Source: Flavobacteriales bacterium UBA3477 (GTDB lineage: Bacteria; Bacteroidota; Bacteroidia; Flavobacteriales; Schleiferiaceae). From it: DNA of 64,000 nt. Made by a program: the position numbers and the translations under genes. Below the pieces are notes generated by a model. The model saw only the letters and a list, made by a program, of their open reading frames with translations. It had not been told where the DNA came from and did not search any database. This document shows positions 7,848 through 17,803 of the stretch, piece by piece (within the stretch, counting starts at the first letter, position 1; each line of letters starts with the position of its first letter). The DNA is taken from assembly GCA_002378005.1 (NCBI GenBank), contig DFQY01000030.1, forward strand, positions 1 through 64,000, in the 5' to 3' direction.

Positions 7848-9380
7848 ATGAAGAAGACAGCACTGATAGTCCTCGACGGATGGGGACGCGCCGACAACCC
7901 TGAGGTCAGCGCCATCGATAAGGCTCATACTCCTTTTGTGAACAGCCTATATAAAAACTACCCTCAAACCTGGATCAAAACCAGCGGCCTAGATGTAGGT
8001 CTTCCCGAAGGACAAATGGGTAATTCCGAAGTAGGTCATATGAACCTCGGTGCGGGACGTGTGGTGTACCAAGATTTGGTGAAAATTAACTTGGCCGCAG
8101 AGAATGGTGATTTCGCAGAAGATGCGACCCTTCAAGAATCACTTGCCTATGCCAAAGCCAACAACAGCAAGATTCACTTGCTAGGTCTGGTCAGCGACGG
8201 CGGTGTTCATGCTCACCTTAACCACGCTAAGGCCCTATGTAGCTGGTTGTTCGCCGAAGCCTTCGAGAACGTTTATGTCCATGCTTTCACTGATGGGCGC
8301 GATTGCGACCCACAAAGCGGTTTGGGATTCTTGACAGATTTGACCGACCATATGGCCCAAACTACTGGAACCTTGGCCACTTTTGTCGGACGTTATTACG
8401 CGATGGACCGCGACCAACGTTGGGAACGTGTCGCAAAAGCCTACCATTGTATGGTTAACAGTGAAGGTACCACAACTTTGGATCCACTGGCAGCCATTCA
8501 AGCCAGTTACGATGCCGGCACCACGGACGAATTCATGGAGCCACACGTATGTGTGAACCACCTAGGTCAGCCTGTAGCAAAGATTGAGGCCAATGATGTG
8601 GTCATCATGTTCAATTTCCGCACCGACCGCGGTCGTGAAATCACACAAGCCTTGAGCCAACAGGATTTCCACGAGCAGAACATGCACGCCCTGCCCCTGC
8701 ACTATGTGACAATGACCAGCTATGACGAGACGTTTAAAAATGTAAACGTCGTTTTTCGCAAGGATAACCTGGTCAACACCATCGGTGAAGTCCTTGAAGC
8801 TGCTGGAAAAACTCAGATTCGAATTGCAGAAACCGAAAAATACCCACACGTCACATTCTTCTTCTCAGGCGGACGTGAAAAACCATTTGAAGGCGAAAGT
8901 AGATTGCTTTGCCCCTCCCCTAAAGTGGCCACCTATGACCTGCAGCCTGAAATGAGTGCAGGAGATATCCGAGATGCTATTGTACCAAAACTTCAAGAAG
9001 GGGCCACGGACTTTATCTGCTTAAACTTCGCAAACCCTGATATGGTAGGCCACACAGGAGTGATGGAAGCCGCAATAAAGGCATGTGAAACGGTGGATGC
9101 TTGCCTCCAATCTGTAGTTGAAGCAGGTTTAGGGTCCGATTATCAATTCATCATCTTGGCCGATCACGGAAATGCCGATTGTATGGTCAACGAAGATGGC
9201 TCGCCAAACACCTCTCACACAACCACCGTAGTCCCTTGCTTCTTAGTTGGCAGCAGTGCCGAAGAATTCACCTTGAATGAAGGACGTTTGGGCGATATTG
9301 CACCTACGTTATTGGCTTTAATGGGCGTTGCCCAGCCAAAGGAAATGACCGGTTTGAACTTATTGAATCCTAAAGGATGA
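7848..9380 (+). CDS. gpmI: 2,3-bisphosphoglycerate-independent phosphoglycerate mutase
   Basis: 510-residue cytosolic, metal-dependent enzyme that interconverts 3- and 2-phosphoglycerate in glycolysis and gluconeogenesis. Alkaline phosphatase-superfamily motifs are present: VLDGWG at the N-terminus, the phospho-acceptor serine in MGNSEVGH, HAFTDGRD, GRYYAMDRD, and late metal ligands in NFANPDMVGHTG and ADHGNAD. Length is typical (about 510). I start at MKKTALIV because the segment upstream carries the -7 box. The stop overlaps map in an ATGA. The next glycolytic step, enolase, lies elsewhere in the window (16.5-17.8 kb). Confidence 0.95.
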   Translation: MKKTALIVLDGWGRADNPEVSAIDKAHTPFVNSLYKNYPQTWIKTSGLDVGLPEGQMGNSEVGHMNLGAGRVVYQDLVKINLAAENGDFAEDATLQESLAYAKANNSKIHLLGLVSDGGVHAHLNHAKALCSWLFAEAFENVYVHAFTDGRDCDPQSGLGFLTDLTDHMAQTTGTLATFVGRYYAMDRDQRWERVAKAYHCMVNSEGTTTLDPLAAIQASYDAGTTDEFMEPHVCVNHLGQPVAKIEANDVVIMFNFRTDRGREITQALSQQDFHEQNMHALPLHYVTMTSYDETFKNVNVVFRKDNLVNTIGEVLEAAGKTQIRIAETEKYPHVTFFFSGGREKPFEGESRLLCPSPKVATYDLQPEMSAGDIRDAIVPKLQEGATDFICLNFANPDMVGHTGVMEAAIKACETVDACLQSVVEAGLGSDYQFIILADHGNADCMVNEDGSPNTSHTTTVVPCFLVGSSAEEFTLNEGRLGDIAPTLLALMGVAQPKEMTGLNLLNPKG

Positions 9381-10174
9381 TCAAATACAAAAGCGCGGAA
9401 GAAATTGAATTGATGCGTGAAAGTGCACAATTGGTCAGTAAGACCTTAGGGATGCTTGCACCCCTATTAGTCCCTGGAGCCATTCCGCTGGAGCTTGATA
9501 ATAAGGCAGAGGAATTCATCCGCGATCATGGCGGCATCCCAGGATTCTTGGGCATGTACGACTTCCCCAACACCCTCTGTATGTCTCCAAATGCCCAAGT
9601 CGTTCATGGAATCCCTGGCAAAACTCCACTTCAGGAAGGCGACATCATATCTGTAGACTGCGGGGTATTGATGAACGGATTCTATGGCGATCACGCCTAC
9701 ACCTTCCCCATTGGTGAAGTAGATGCGGATACAAAACGCCTACTCGAGGATACTAAAGCCTCTTTATACGCAGGTATTCGCGAAGTAAAAGCTGGCAATC
9801 GAGTAGGTGATATCGGCGCAGCCATCCAGGAATACACGGAAAGCAGAGGGTACGGAGTGGTTCGCGAACTCGTAGGCCACGGTCTTGGAAAGCAAATGCA
9901 CGAAGAACCACAAGTGCCCAATTACGGCAAACGCGGTCGCGGCAAGAAAATTCAAGAAGGATTGGTCATCGCCATCGAGCCCATGATCAACCTCGGTACC
10001 CAACGCATCAAACAACTTCCTGATGGATGGACCATCCTTACCGCAGATGGAAAAAACAGTGCACACTTCGAACACGATGTAGCTGTGGTCAATGGCGAAC
10101 CTGAGATCCTGAGTACCTTCCAGTACATTTACGATGCCCTAGGCATGGATCCGGCCGAATACGAAAAACTATGA
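9377..10174 (+). CDS. map: Methionine aminopeptidase, type I
   Basis: 265-residue cytosolic enzyme that removes the initiator Met from nascent proteins. The five metal ligands of the pita-bread fold are visible: Asp in SVDCGV, Asp in YGDHAYTF, His in VGHGLG, Glu in AIEPMI and Glu-His near HFEHDVAV. There is no zinc-finger or insert extension, so this is a bacterial type Ia form. It overlaps gpmI by 4 nt (ATGA) and the methyltransferase gene likewise. Unlike in many bacteria, map is not inside the spc operon, where secY is followed directly by infA. Confidence 0.95.
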   Translation: MIKYKSAEEIELMRESAQLVSKTLGMLAPLLVPGAIPLELDNKAEEFIRDHGGIPGFLGMYDFPNTLCMSPNAQVVHGIPGKTPLQEGDIISVDCGVLMNGFYGDHAYTFPIGEVDADTKRLLEDTKASLYAGIREVKAGNRVGDIGAAIQEYTESRGYGVVRELVGHGLGKQMHEEPQVPNYGKRGRGKKIQEGLVIAIEPMINLGTQRIKQLPDGWTILTADGKNSAHFEHDVAVVNGEPEILSTFQYIYDALGMDPAEYEKL

Positions 10175-10941
10175 TCTCACGAATAATGAAATGGGCCTTA
10201 GCCAAGGTCCCTCGTCCGCTACTTATTAGACTCAGCTATTTGGTCCAATGGGTGGCACCGGTCATCTTTAAAGGCAACAAATTCGTAGACCCTATCGACG
10301 GTCGTGGCTATAGCCGCTTCTTCCCTTATGGCTATGGCAACAACCAGCGAGAAAATGCACTTTGCCCGGGTACCAACAGCCTCGAGCGTCACCGCTTGCT
10401 ATGGCTATACCTTAAAGACCATACTGACTTTTTAACCCGTCCACAAAAACTCTTGCACATTGCCCCTGAACAATGTTTCTATGGCCGATTCCGCAAGATG
10501 AAACACCTAGATTACACCACCGCAGATCTATTCTCACCATTGGCAGATCTTCGTTTTGACGTGCAAAACATCCCTATCGAGGACAACACCTATGATACCA
10601 TCTTCTGTAACCACGTTCTAGAGCATGTGGACAGTGACCACCAAGCGATGGTAGAATTACACCGTATCCTAAAGCCAGGAGGCTTAGCCATCATGCAAGT
10701 ACCACTGGACCCGGATTACGAAAAAACAGACGAGGACATCACCATCAAAGATCCGGCAGAACGCGAGCGCAGGTTCCGTCAATACGACCACGTCCGCCTC
10801 TATGGCCAAGATTACCCAGATCGTCTAAAAGCGGCGGGGTTCAAGGTAACCGTCTTTGATGCACAAAAGGAACTGCCAAGCGGCTTCTTTGAAAAGTACG
10901 CCCTTCCAAAGAGGGAGATGCTATACGTTTGTACAAAGTAG
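10171..10941 (+). CDS. Class I SAM-dependent methyltransferase (Methyltransf_11-like)
   Basis: 256 residues. The first 45 are basic and hydrophobic (KWALAKVPRPLLIRLSYLV), perhaps a membrane-association segment. The Rossmann part has LLHIAPEQ at motif I, which is atypical because the usual GxGxG is replaced. The acidic LRFDVQNIP follows, then the Methyltransf_11 hallmark FCNHVLEHVDSD and LHRILKPGG. The substrate is unknown; methyltransferases of this shape act on small molecules or lipid and sugar acceptors. It overlaps map in an ATGA, so it is third in the gpmI operon. A bidirectional terminator follows about 100 nt downstream, and the 150-nt gap shows nothing else. Confidence 0.8.
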   Translation: MISRIMKWALAKVPRPLLIRLSYLVQWVAPVIFKGNKFVDPIDGRGYSRFFPYGYGNNQRENALCPGTNSLERHRLLWLYLKDHTDFLTRPQKLLHIAPEQCFYGRFRKMKHLDYTTADLFSPLADLRFDVQNIPIEDNTYDTIFCNHVLEHVDSDHQAMVELHRILKPGGLAIMQVPLDPDYEKTDEDITIKDPAERERRFRQYDHVRLYGQDYPDRLKAAGFKVTVFDAQKELPSGFFEKYALPKREMLYVCTK

Positions 10942-11040
10942 AGGATGATGCTCGCTATGAGCTTATATGCTTAGACCCGCGAATTTTCAATGCGATGAGC
11001 GGCCTGTGAGATTACCCAAGCAAATTCCATGTTAGACTAT

Positions 11041-11070
11041 AAAAAAACCCGCGCTCACGCGCGGGTTTTT
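11041..11070. terminator. Bidirectional terminator between convergent units
   Basis: CCCGCGC (11048-11054) pairs with GCGCGGG (11059-11065). It is flanked by seven A on the left and five T on the right, so both the plus-strand methyltransferase unit and the minus-strand COG1579 unit can use it. Confidence 0.85.
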
Positions 11071-11091
11071 CTTTACTATCCTACCGGGAGG

Positions 11092-11880
11092 TTATTTCAA
11101 CCAACCGGCAATCATATCTTGCATTTTCTCCTCTTCTTCCTGAGCCAAAATAGGATCCACTAGGATACGTCCACTGTGCTCATCGATCATGATTTTCTTG
11201 CGTTGTGCAAGCTCCATCTGACGCTGCGGAGGAATAACGAAAAATGAACCGGCAGAAGCACCACGCTCTACACTCACTACTGCTAACTTGTTTTTAGTAG
11301 CACTGCGTATACGGTCGTAGGCTGCAACCAATCTATCTTCAATAGTAGCTTTGGTTTCGCCACTCTTAGCCAACAGAAGATCTTCTTCCTTCTGCGTCTC
11401 AGCCATGATGCTATCCAACTCAGCTACTTTATGCTTGAAGTGATCCTTGCGCTCCGCCAATTTCTCTTCGCTAGCACCGTTCACTTCTTTCTTATTTTCA
11501 ATTTTCGCGCTGTATTCTTTGATGCGCTTGTCGGCCAATTCGATTTCCAATTCTTGGTACTCGATTTCCTTTGCAATAGCTTCGAACTCACGGTTGTTGC
11601 GCACCTGCTCCTGGTCTTTCGTGTACTTGGCAATCTTTTCAGCACATTCGGCTTTCAAGTTTTGCTTCTCGTTGATATCGTTCTCAAGATCAGCAATCTC
11701 GTTGTTCACCTTCTCGATGCGAGTTTCTAAACCAGCCACTTCGTTTTCCAAATCTTCTACTTCCAAAGGAAGTTCACCACGCAATGCGCGAATCTCGTCG
11801 ATACGACGGTCGATGATTTGCAAATCGTAAAGAGCTCTTAGCTTATCTTCTACGCTTAATTCTTTCGCCTTCATAGCCAT
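11092..11880 (-). CDS. COG1579-like coiled-coil protein with a cysteine-free 'zinc ribbon'
   Basis: 262 residues. Residues about 10-190 form a long antiparallel-type coiled coil rich in Glu, Lys, Ile and Leu (LENEVAGLETRIEKV, NNREFEAIAKEIEYQELE). The C-terminal 60 residues align with the C4 zinc ribbon of this family, ending in IPPQRQ and GRILVDP. The cysteines are gone: the first pair position reads ASAGS (codons at 11245-11259) and the second DEHS (11173-11184). The family is proposed to bind nucleic acid or act in trafficking, but its role is undefined. Start at 11880, 1 nt after the Nif3-like gene's stop, gives a coupled pair; an ATG two codons later is equally possible. Confidence 0.8.
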   Translation of the reverse strand: MAMKAKELSVEDKLRALYDLQIIDRRIDEIRALRGELPLEVEDLENEVAGLETRIEKVNNEIADLENDINEKQNLKAECAEKIAKYTKDQEQVRNNREFEAIAKEIEYQELEIELADKRIKEYSAKIENKKEVNGASEEKLAERKDHFKHKVAELDSIMAETQKEEDLLLAKSGETKATIEDRLVAAYDRIRSATKNKLAVVSVERGASAGSFFVIPPQRQMELAQRKKIMIDEHSGRILVDPILAQEEEEKMQDMIAGWLK

Positions 11881-11881
11881 A

Positions 11882-12973
11882 CTAATAGTACTGTATAGGA
11901 TTTGTGTTGACCTCAGTTTTGAGAACCGCAAATTTAGGGAAATTTTTCTCAATGAAGTCAGCAATTAAGTCGATTGTAAATTGCTCACTTTCAAAATGTC
12001 CGACATCTAAGATGCTGATTTTCCCATCGGCATCTAAGAACTGGTGGTATTTGTAATCTGCAGTGATAAAAACATCTGCACCAGACGCCATTGCAGCTCC
12101 CAATAAAAAGCTTCCGGAACCGCCACAAACCGCCACTTTTTTCACCATATCCACTGCAGGTGCCGTATAGCGAATGGTCGTGTCAAAAGCTGACTTGACC
12201 TTCTTCAAAAAATCTTCAAAGCTCAATTCCTGAGGTAAATCGCCCACAGCACCGGCACCAAAATGGGTCGCAGCATTGCCGACTGCGAGCCAGTGATAAG
12301 CCATTTCTTCGTACGGATGGGCCGCTCTAGCCGCGCGTTCCACCGCAGAAGCTGCATAGGAAGGAACAATAAATTCCAACTTGGCCTCTTCCACAAATTC
12401 ACGCTTACCTACTTCCCCGATGACTGGCTGAGTTCCGTCCGTACCTTTAAACGAACCGGTACCATCCGTACGGAAACTACATTCCTCGTACGCGCTAACC
12501 TTACCGCCGCCAGCCTCAAAAATAGCTTGCTCTAAGGCCTCCACATGTTCTTTAGGCACATACACCTCAAACTTCTTTAAGGCATCTTTCAAAGGACTTA
12601 GAATCGCATGATTGTTGATGCCCAAGACCTCCATCACCTTAGCATTCACGCCCCAGAGGACGTTGTCGAGATTCGTATGGATGGCATAAATGGCCACATC
12701 GTGCTTAATTGCCTTCATCACCACACGCTCAATGTAGGAGCGTCCGTTGAAACGTTTTAGACCGGAAAACACAATGGGATGATGTGCTACAATTAGGTTG
12801 ATGTTCTTCGCGATGGCTTCATCCACCACGCTTTCCAAACAGTCCAAGGCCACTAAAACACCGGTAGATTCCCAGTTTGTGTTCCCGACGATGAGACCGC
12901 TATTATCGTAAGATTCTTGAAGTGCGGGAGGAGCCCACTGCTCCAATGCTTCAATTATTTGACCTATTCTCAT
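11882..12973 (-). CDS. Nif3-like dinuclear metal-centre protein (YbgI/YqfO family)
   Basis: 363 residues, the long YqfO-type version. The two halves of the Nif3 fold carry the metal motifs AHHPIVFSG and HTNLDN in the N-terminal half and GHFESEQF near the C-terminus. Between them (about 130-240) sits the extra PII-like domain with AHPYEEMAYHW, typical of the longer members. The family forms toroidal hexamers; its reaction is not settled, though some members act as GTP cyclohydrolase-like or hydrolytic enzymes. The ATG at 12973 is preceded at 4 nt by a -7-like box, TAAATTCG. COG1579 and Nif3 genes are neighbours in many Bacteroidota, and here they are practically fused (1-nt gap). Confidence 0.9.
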   Translation of the reverse strand: MRIGQIIEALEQWAPPALQESYDNSGLIVGNTNWESTGVLVALDCLESVVDEAIAKNINLIVAHHPIVFSGLKRFNGRSYIERVVMKAIKHDVAIYAIHTNLDNVLWGVNAKVMEVLGINNHAILSPLKDALKKFEVYVPKEHVEALEQAIFEAGGGKVSAYEECSFRTDGTGSFKGTDGTQPVIGEVGKREFVEEAKLEFIVPSYAASAVERAARAAHPYEEMAYHWLAVGNAATHFGAGAVGDLPQELSFEDFLKKVKSAFDTTIRYTAPAVDMVKKVAVCGGSGSFLLGAAMASGADVFITADYKYHQFLDADGKISILDVGHFESEQFTIDLIADFIEKNFPKFAVLKTEVNTNPIQYY

Positions 12974-12977
12974 ATCT

Positions 12978-12985
12978 CGAATTTA
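12978..12985 (-). promoter_or_regulatory. -7-like box four bases before the Nif3-like gene
   Basis: Read on the minus strand, TAAATTCG matches TAnnTTTG except at one T. It stands exactly 4 nt before the ATG, so a transcript made here would start at or beside the start codon. It follows the rpsA terminator, as a new unit's promoter should. Confidence 0.45.
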
Positions 12986-13014
12986 CACCATTCAAGCGAG
13001 CCGCCCGCAGCGGG

Positions 13015-13047
13015 CAAAAAAAAATCCCCGGGCCTTCGGCCCGGGGA
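13015..13047 (-). terminator. Rho-independent terminator of rpsA
   Basis: Ten paired bases, TCCCCGGGCC (13025-13034) with GGCCCGGGGA (13038-13047), close on a 3-nt loop. An A-tract at 13016-13024 becomes the U-tract on the minus strand. It lies 23 nt after the rpsA stop. Confidence 0.9.
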
Positions 13048-13070
13048 CTCAATATTCAATGGAAGAACAA

Positions 13071-14948
13071 TTACTTGTTCTCGTTGTTCATTTGCTCTTT
13101 CAAAGCAGCTAGGGCATCCAAATCCCCCATTGTCGTGCGCTCAGTAGACGTACTTGCGCCGACCACGTTACCGCCAGCTTTGTTAGAAGAAGCTGAACGA
13201 CCTTTCTTCACTTCAAGCTCTTTGAATGTACCTACGTGAGATACTACAATACGACGGTTGTCTTTGTTGAACTCAATCACTTTGAATTCAGCAGTTTCGC
13301 CTTTCTCAAGCTTACCACCATCTTCTTTCGTGATGTGACGAGCAGGACAGTATGCTTCTACACCTTCGTGGCTAGCAAAGCTGACATCACCACCTTTATC
13401 ACCAGAGTTGATCATAGTACCGGTGTGCGTAGAACCTACTTCGAACGCTTTCGCGTAATCGTCCCAAGGGTTGTTTTCCAATTGCTTGTGACCCAAGCTC
13501 AAACGACGGTTTTCAGCGTCGATGTCCAACACAACTACTTCCAAAGTTGCACCGATAGAAGTAAACTCAGATGGGTGCTTCACTTTCTTCGTCCAGCTCA
13601 AATCTGAAATGTGGATCAAACCATCAATTCCTTCTTCAAGCTCTAGGAAGATACCGAAGTTCGTAAAGTTGCGAACGGTTCCTTTGTGTTGTGAACCTTG
13701 TGGGTACTTAGTGGTAATATCAGTCCAAGGATCGGTAGTCATTTGCTTGATACCCAAGCTCATCTTACGCTCCTCGCGATCCAAGGTCAATACCTGTGCA
13801 TCTACTTCGTCACCAACTTTCATGAAATCACCAGCGCTGCGCAAGTGTGCAGACCAGCTCATTTCGCTCACGTGGATCAAACCTTCAACACCTGGCAATA
13901 CCTCAACGAATGCACCGTAATCTGCCAATACAACGACTTTACCTTTGACAGTATCGCCTACAGCCAAGTTTGCATCCAAAGCATCCCATGGGTGCTTCTC
14001 TAGTTGCTTAAGACCTAGTTGGATACGAGTCTTACCTTCATCGAAGTCGAGAATTACAACGTTGATTTTCTGATCCAATTCAACTACCTCAGAAGGGTGG
14101 TTGATACGGCTCCAGCTCAAATCAGTGATGTGTACCAAACCATCTACACCGCCCAAGTCGATGAATACCCCGTAAGAGGTGATGTTTTTAACCACACCTT
14201 CAAGAACTTGACCTTTCTCCAATTTAGAGATGATCTCCTTCTTCTGCTCTTCAAGATCAGCTTCGATAAGTGCTTTGTGAGAAACCACAACGTTTTTGAA
14301 TTCGTGGTTGATTTTAACCACTTTGAATTCCATTGTCTTTTCTACGTAGTGGTCGTAATCGCGGATAGGCTTCACATCAATTTGTGAACCTGGCAAGAAC
14401 GCTTCTAGACCGAATACGTCTACGATCATACCACCCTTAGTACGTGCCTTAACGTAACCCTTAACGATCTCGTCGTTTTCGTGTGCTTCGTTAACGCGGT
14501 CCCAAGCTTTGATAGAACGTGCTTTTCTGTGTGAAAGGACTAATTGACCATTCTTGTCTTCTTGACGATCAACCAATACCTCAACGGCATCACCTACTGC
14601 AAGCTCTGGGTTGTAACGGAACTCGTTCAAGCTCACTACACCTTCACTCTTAGAGTTGATGTCGATAATTACTTCGCGGTCGGTTTTAGCAGTAACCTTA
14701 CCTTCCACTACTTGGTGTTCAATAGAAGAACCCAGGGTCTCTTCGTACAAAGCAGTCAATGCTTCGCGATCTTTCTTTCCAGCGGCAGAGCCACCTTCAA
14801 CATCGTCCCAGCTAAACGGAGTATCCTCAACAACCTCTTCAGTTGTTTCCTCTACAGTTTCGTCTACAGTTTCTTCGGTTGCAACGGCCTCCTGAACAGG
14901 TGCCTCTTGTTGTACCTCTTCTTGTGGTACTTGATTCTCTTCTGACAT
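13071..14948 (-). CDS. rpsA: 30S ribosomal protein S1
   Basis: 625-residue mRNA-binding protein of the small subunit. An acidic, low-complexity leader (about residues 1-45, rich in Glu, Val, Gln and Thr, with ETVDETVEET repeats) precedes six S1 OB-fold repeats at roughly 79-143, 160-228, 245-314, 330-401, 417-487 and 504-570. Repeats 3-5 carry the classic GVFIDLGG, GAFVEVLPG and GIFLELEEG cores. The tail (570-625) is Ser/Thr/Gly-rich and then helical. S1 matters in Bacteroidota because start sites rarely carry Shine-Dalgarno sequences. The gene has its own promoter (-7 box at 15062-15069), a leader of about 108 nt and its own terminator. The leader could hold autoregulatory structure. Confidence 0.95.
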   Translation of the reverse strand: MSEENQVPQEEVQQEAPVQEAVATEETVDETVEETTEEVVEDTPFSWDDVEGGSAAGKKDREALTALYEETLGSSIEHQVVEGKVTAKTDREVIIDINSKSEGVVSLNEFRYNPELAVGDAVEVLVDRQEDKNGQLVLSHRKARSIKAWDRVNEAHENDEIVKGYVKARTKGGMIVDVFGLEAFLPGSQIDVKPIRDYDHYVEKTMEFKVVKINHEFKNVVVSHKALIEADLEEQKKEIISKLEKGQVLEGVVKNITSYGVFIDLGGVDGLVHITDLSWSRINHPSEVVELDQKINVVILDFDEGKTRIQLGLKQLEKHPWDALDANLAVGDTVKGKVVVLADYGAFVEVLPGVEGLIHVSEMSWSAHLRSAGDFMKVGDEVDAQVLTLDREERKMSLGIKQMTTDPWTDITTKYPQGSQHKGTVRNFTNFGIFLELEEGIDGLIHISDLSWTKKVKHPSEFTSIGATLEVVVLDIDAENRRLSLGHKQLENNPWDDYAKAFEVGSTHTGTMINSGDKGGDVSFASHEGVEAYCPARHITKEDGGKLEKGETAEFKVIEFNKDNRRIVVSHVGTFKELEVKKGRSASSNKAGGNVVGASTSTERTTMGDLDALAALKEQMNNENK

Positions 14949-15061
14949 GAGAGAAAAATTGTTGTATTCCGGATCCTAGCGTACACTTCTCATTGGTCCG
15001 AAAGTGGTTATTGTTGTTTAGTTTTCCCCTCGGCAGTACGCTTCATGTCCGAAAAGGGCTG

Positions 15062-15069
15062 CAAATATA
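15062..15069 (-). promoter_or_regulatory. -7 promoter box of rpsA
   Basis: TATATTTG on the minus strand is a perfect TAnnTTTG, 113 nt before the rpsA ATG. The long leader includes a possible stem between CCCTTTTCGG and CCGAGGGG (several G-U pairs, about 15001-15060), of the kind that could serve S1 autoregulation. No -33 TTG is seen at the usual spacing. Confidence 0.55.
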
Positions 15070-15103
15070 AGGAAATCCCAAACATAAAACCACTGAAAAT
15101 CAA

Positions 15104-15140
15104 ACAAAAAGCCCTGCAACACTCAAAATGCTGCAGGGCC
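15104..15140 (-). terminator. Rho-independent terminator of the carA-eno-citrate synthase unit
   Basis: GCCCTGCA (15111-15118) pairs with TGCAGGGC (15132-15139) around a 13-nt loop. The A-tract at 15106-15110 gives U's on the minus strand. It starts 23 nt after the citrate synthase stop. Confidence 0.8.
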
Positions 15141-15162
15141 TATGTGTCTCAAAATTAGAATC

Positions 15163-16464
15163 TTACCCTAATTTCGCTTTCAAAAGTTCTGTCGTCGTAC
15201 TTCCTGGACGCTCAATCGGCATACCCATCGCGCGATCCCAAATCAAGTTTGACAAAGTACCCAAAGAACGAGCAACACCAAATAATACAGTGTAGAACTC
15301 GTATTCAACTAGTCCATAGTGCGTTAATAATTGGCCACTATGTGCATCTACGTTTGGCCATGGATTTTTCACCTTACCTGTAGCGTCCAGGATATCTGGC
15401 ACAACCTCGTAGATCATGCTAACAATCTTGAATAACTCAGAATTCGGCATCTTAGCCTGTGCAAACTCACGCTGAGCAGTGTATCGTGGATCTGTCTTAC
15501 GCAATACCGCATGACCAAATCCAGGAATCACCTTACCGTCTTCAAGCGTCTTTTTACAGTAATTCGCAATCTGCTCCTTCGTTGGCAATCCACCGCCCAA
15601 TTCCTGACGCATGTTATTAATCCAACGGATGACCTCCTGATTAGCCAAACCGTGCAACGGTCCAGCCAAACCATTCATACCTGCAGCAAAACTCAAATAG
15701 GCATCACTCAATGCTGAACCGACCAAATGCACCGTATGCGCACTCACGTTACCACCTTCATGATCTGCGTGAATGGTCATGTACAAACGCATCAACTCTT
15801 TGAATTCGTCATTGTCAAATCCTAGCATGTGTGCGAAGTTACCCGCCCAATCCAGCTTTGGATCTGGTTCAATGTGCTGATCGTTGTGGTACATACGACG
15901 ATAGATGTATGCCGCAACACGCGGAAGACGCGCGATCAAGTTCATACTATCCTCAAATGTCGCATCCCAGTATTCCGACTTCGAAACACCGCTTAAATAT
16001 GCCTTAGCAAATTCGCTTTCCGTACGCATCGCCATAATAGCAATAGAAAACTGGGTCATCGGGTGTGTCCGATTAGGCAATGCATCAATAGCCTTGAATA
16101 CGTGCACGGGAACATTACTTCTACGTACCCAAGCATTACTAAGTCGACGCGCTTGATCCTCAGTCGGAATCTCATTCATCAGCATCAGGTGGAACAGTCC
16201 CTCTGGCAAAGGCTGCTCGCCTCCTGGATACTTCGGAAGTTTTTGCTGCAATTCAGGGATACTGTACCCACGGAAACGAATTCCTTCTTCAGGGTCCAAT
16301 TTTGATGTTTCACAAATCAAAGCTGGCATGCCACGCATACCACCATATAATTGGCCCACCTTAATCTCACCAATGGTTTTATCAGCATTCTCTTTCAAAA
16401 ATGCTTTGGTGTCGGCTACAATGCCTGGGAAGGTGTCCCGAAACTGCTCTTTTATTTTATCCAT
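15163..16464 (-). CDS. gltA: Citrate (Si)-synthase, mitochondrial/eukaryote-like type
   Basis: 433-residue enzyme that condenses oxaloacetate and acetyl-CoA to citrate. The catalytic residues are in GPLHGLANQE (His), GFGHAVLRKTDPR (His) and NPWPNVDAHSG (Asp). Long blocks read like mitochondrial citrate synthase rather than E. coli GltA: LDPEEGIRFRGYSIPE, DHEGGNVSAHT, LVGSALSDAYLSFAAGMN. The cysteine-rich, NADH-binding N-terminal part of the E. coli hexameric type is absent, so NADH inhibition is not expected. It lies 19 nt after eno, third in the unit behind carA. The symbol gltA is used by convention for the function. Confidence 0.93.
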   Translation of the reverse strand: MDKIKEQFRDTFPGIVADTKAFLKENADKTIGEIKVGQLYGGMRGMPALICETSKLDPEEGIRFRGYSIPELQQKLPKYPGGEQPLPEGLFHLMLMNEIPTEDQARRLSNAWVRRSNVPVHVFKAIDALPNRTHPMTQFSIAIMAMRTESEFAKAYLSGVSKSEYWDATFEDSMNLIARLPRVAAYIYRRMYHNDQHIEPDPKLDWAGNFAHMLGFDNDEFKELMRLYMTIHADHEGGNVSAHTVHLVGSALSDAYLSFAAGMNGLAGPLHGLANQEVIRWINNMRQELGGGLPTKEQIANYCKKTLEDGKVIPGFGHAVLRKTDPRYTAQREFAQAKMPNSELFKIVSMIYEVVPDILDATGKVKNPWPNVDAHSGQLLTHYGLVEYEFYTVLFGVARSLGTLSNLIWDRAMGMPIERPGSTTTELLKAKLG

Positions 16465-16483
16465 GATAGGTGGTTTTAGGGTA

Positions 16484-17779
<1,296 letters not shown>

Positions 17780-17803
17780 TCAGTTTAGAGTGTTAGTTCA
17801 GAG

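Noticed and set aside
10942..11040. A small RNA between the methyltransferase gene and the terminator
   Set aside because: No promoter box and no stable stem was seen apart from the terminator itself; it is best read as a 3' untranslated region.
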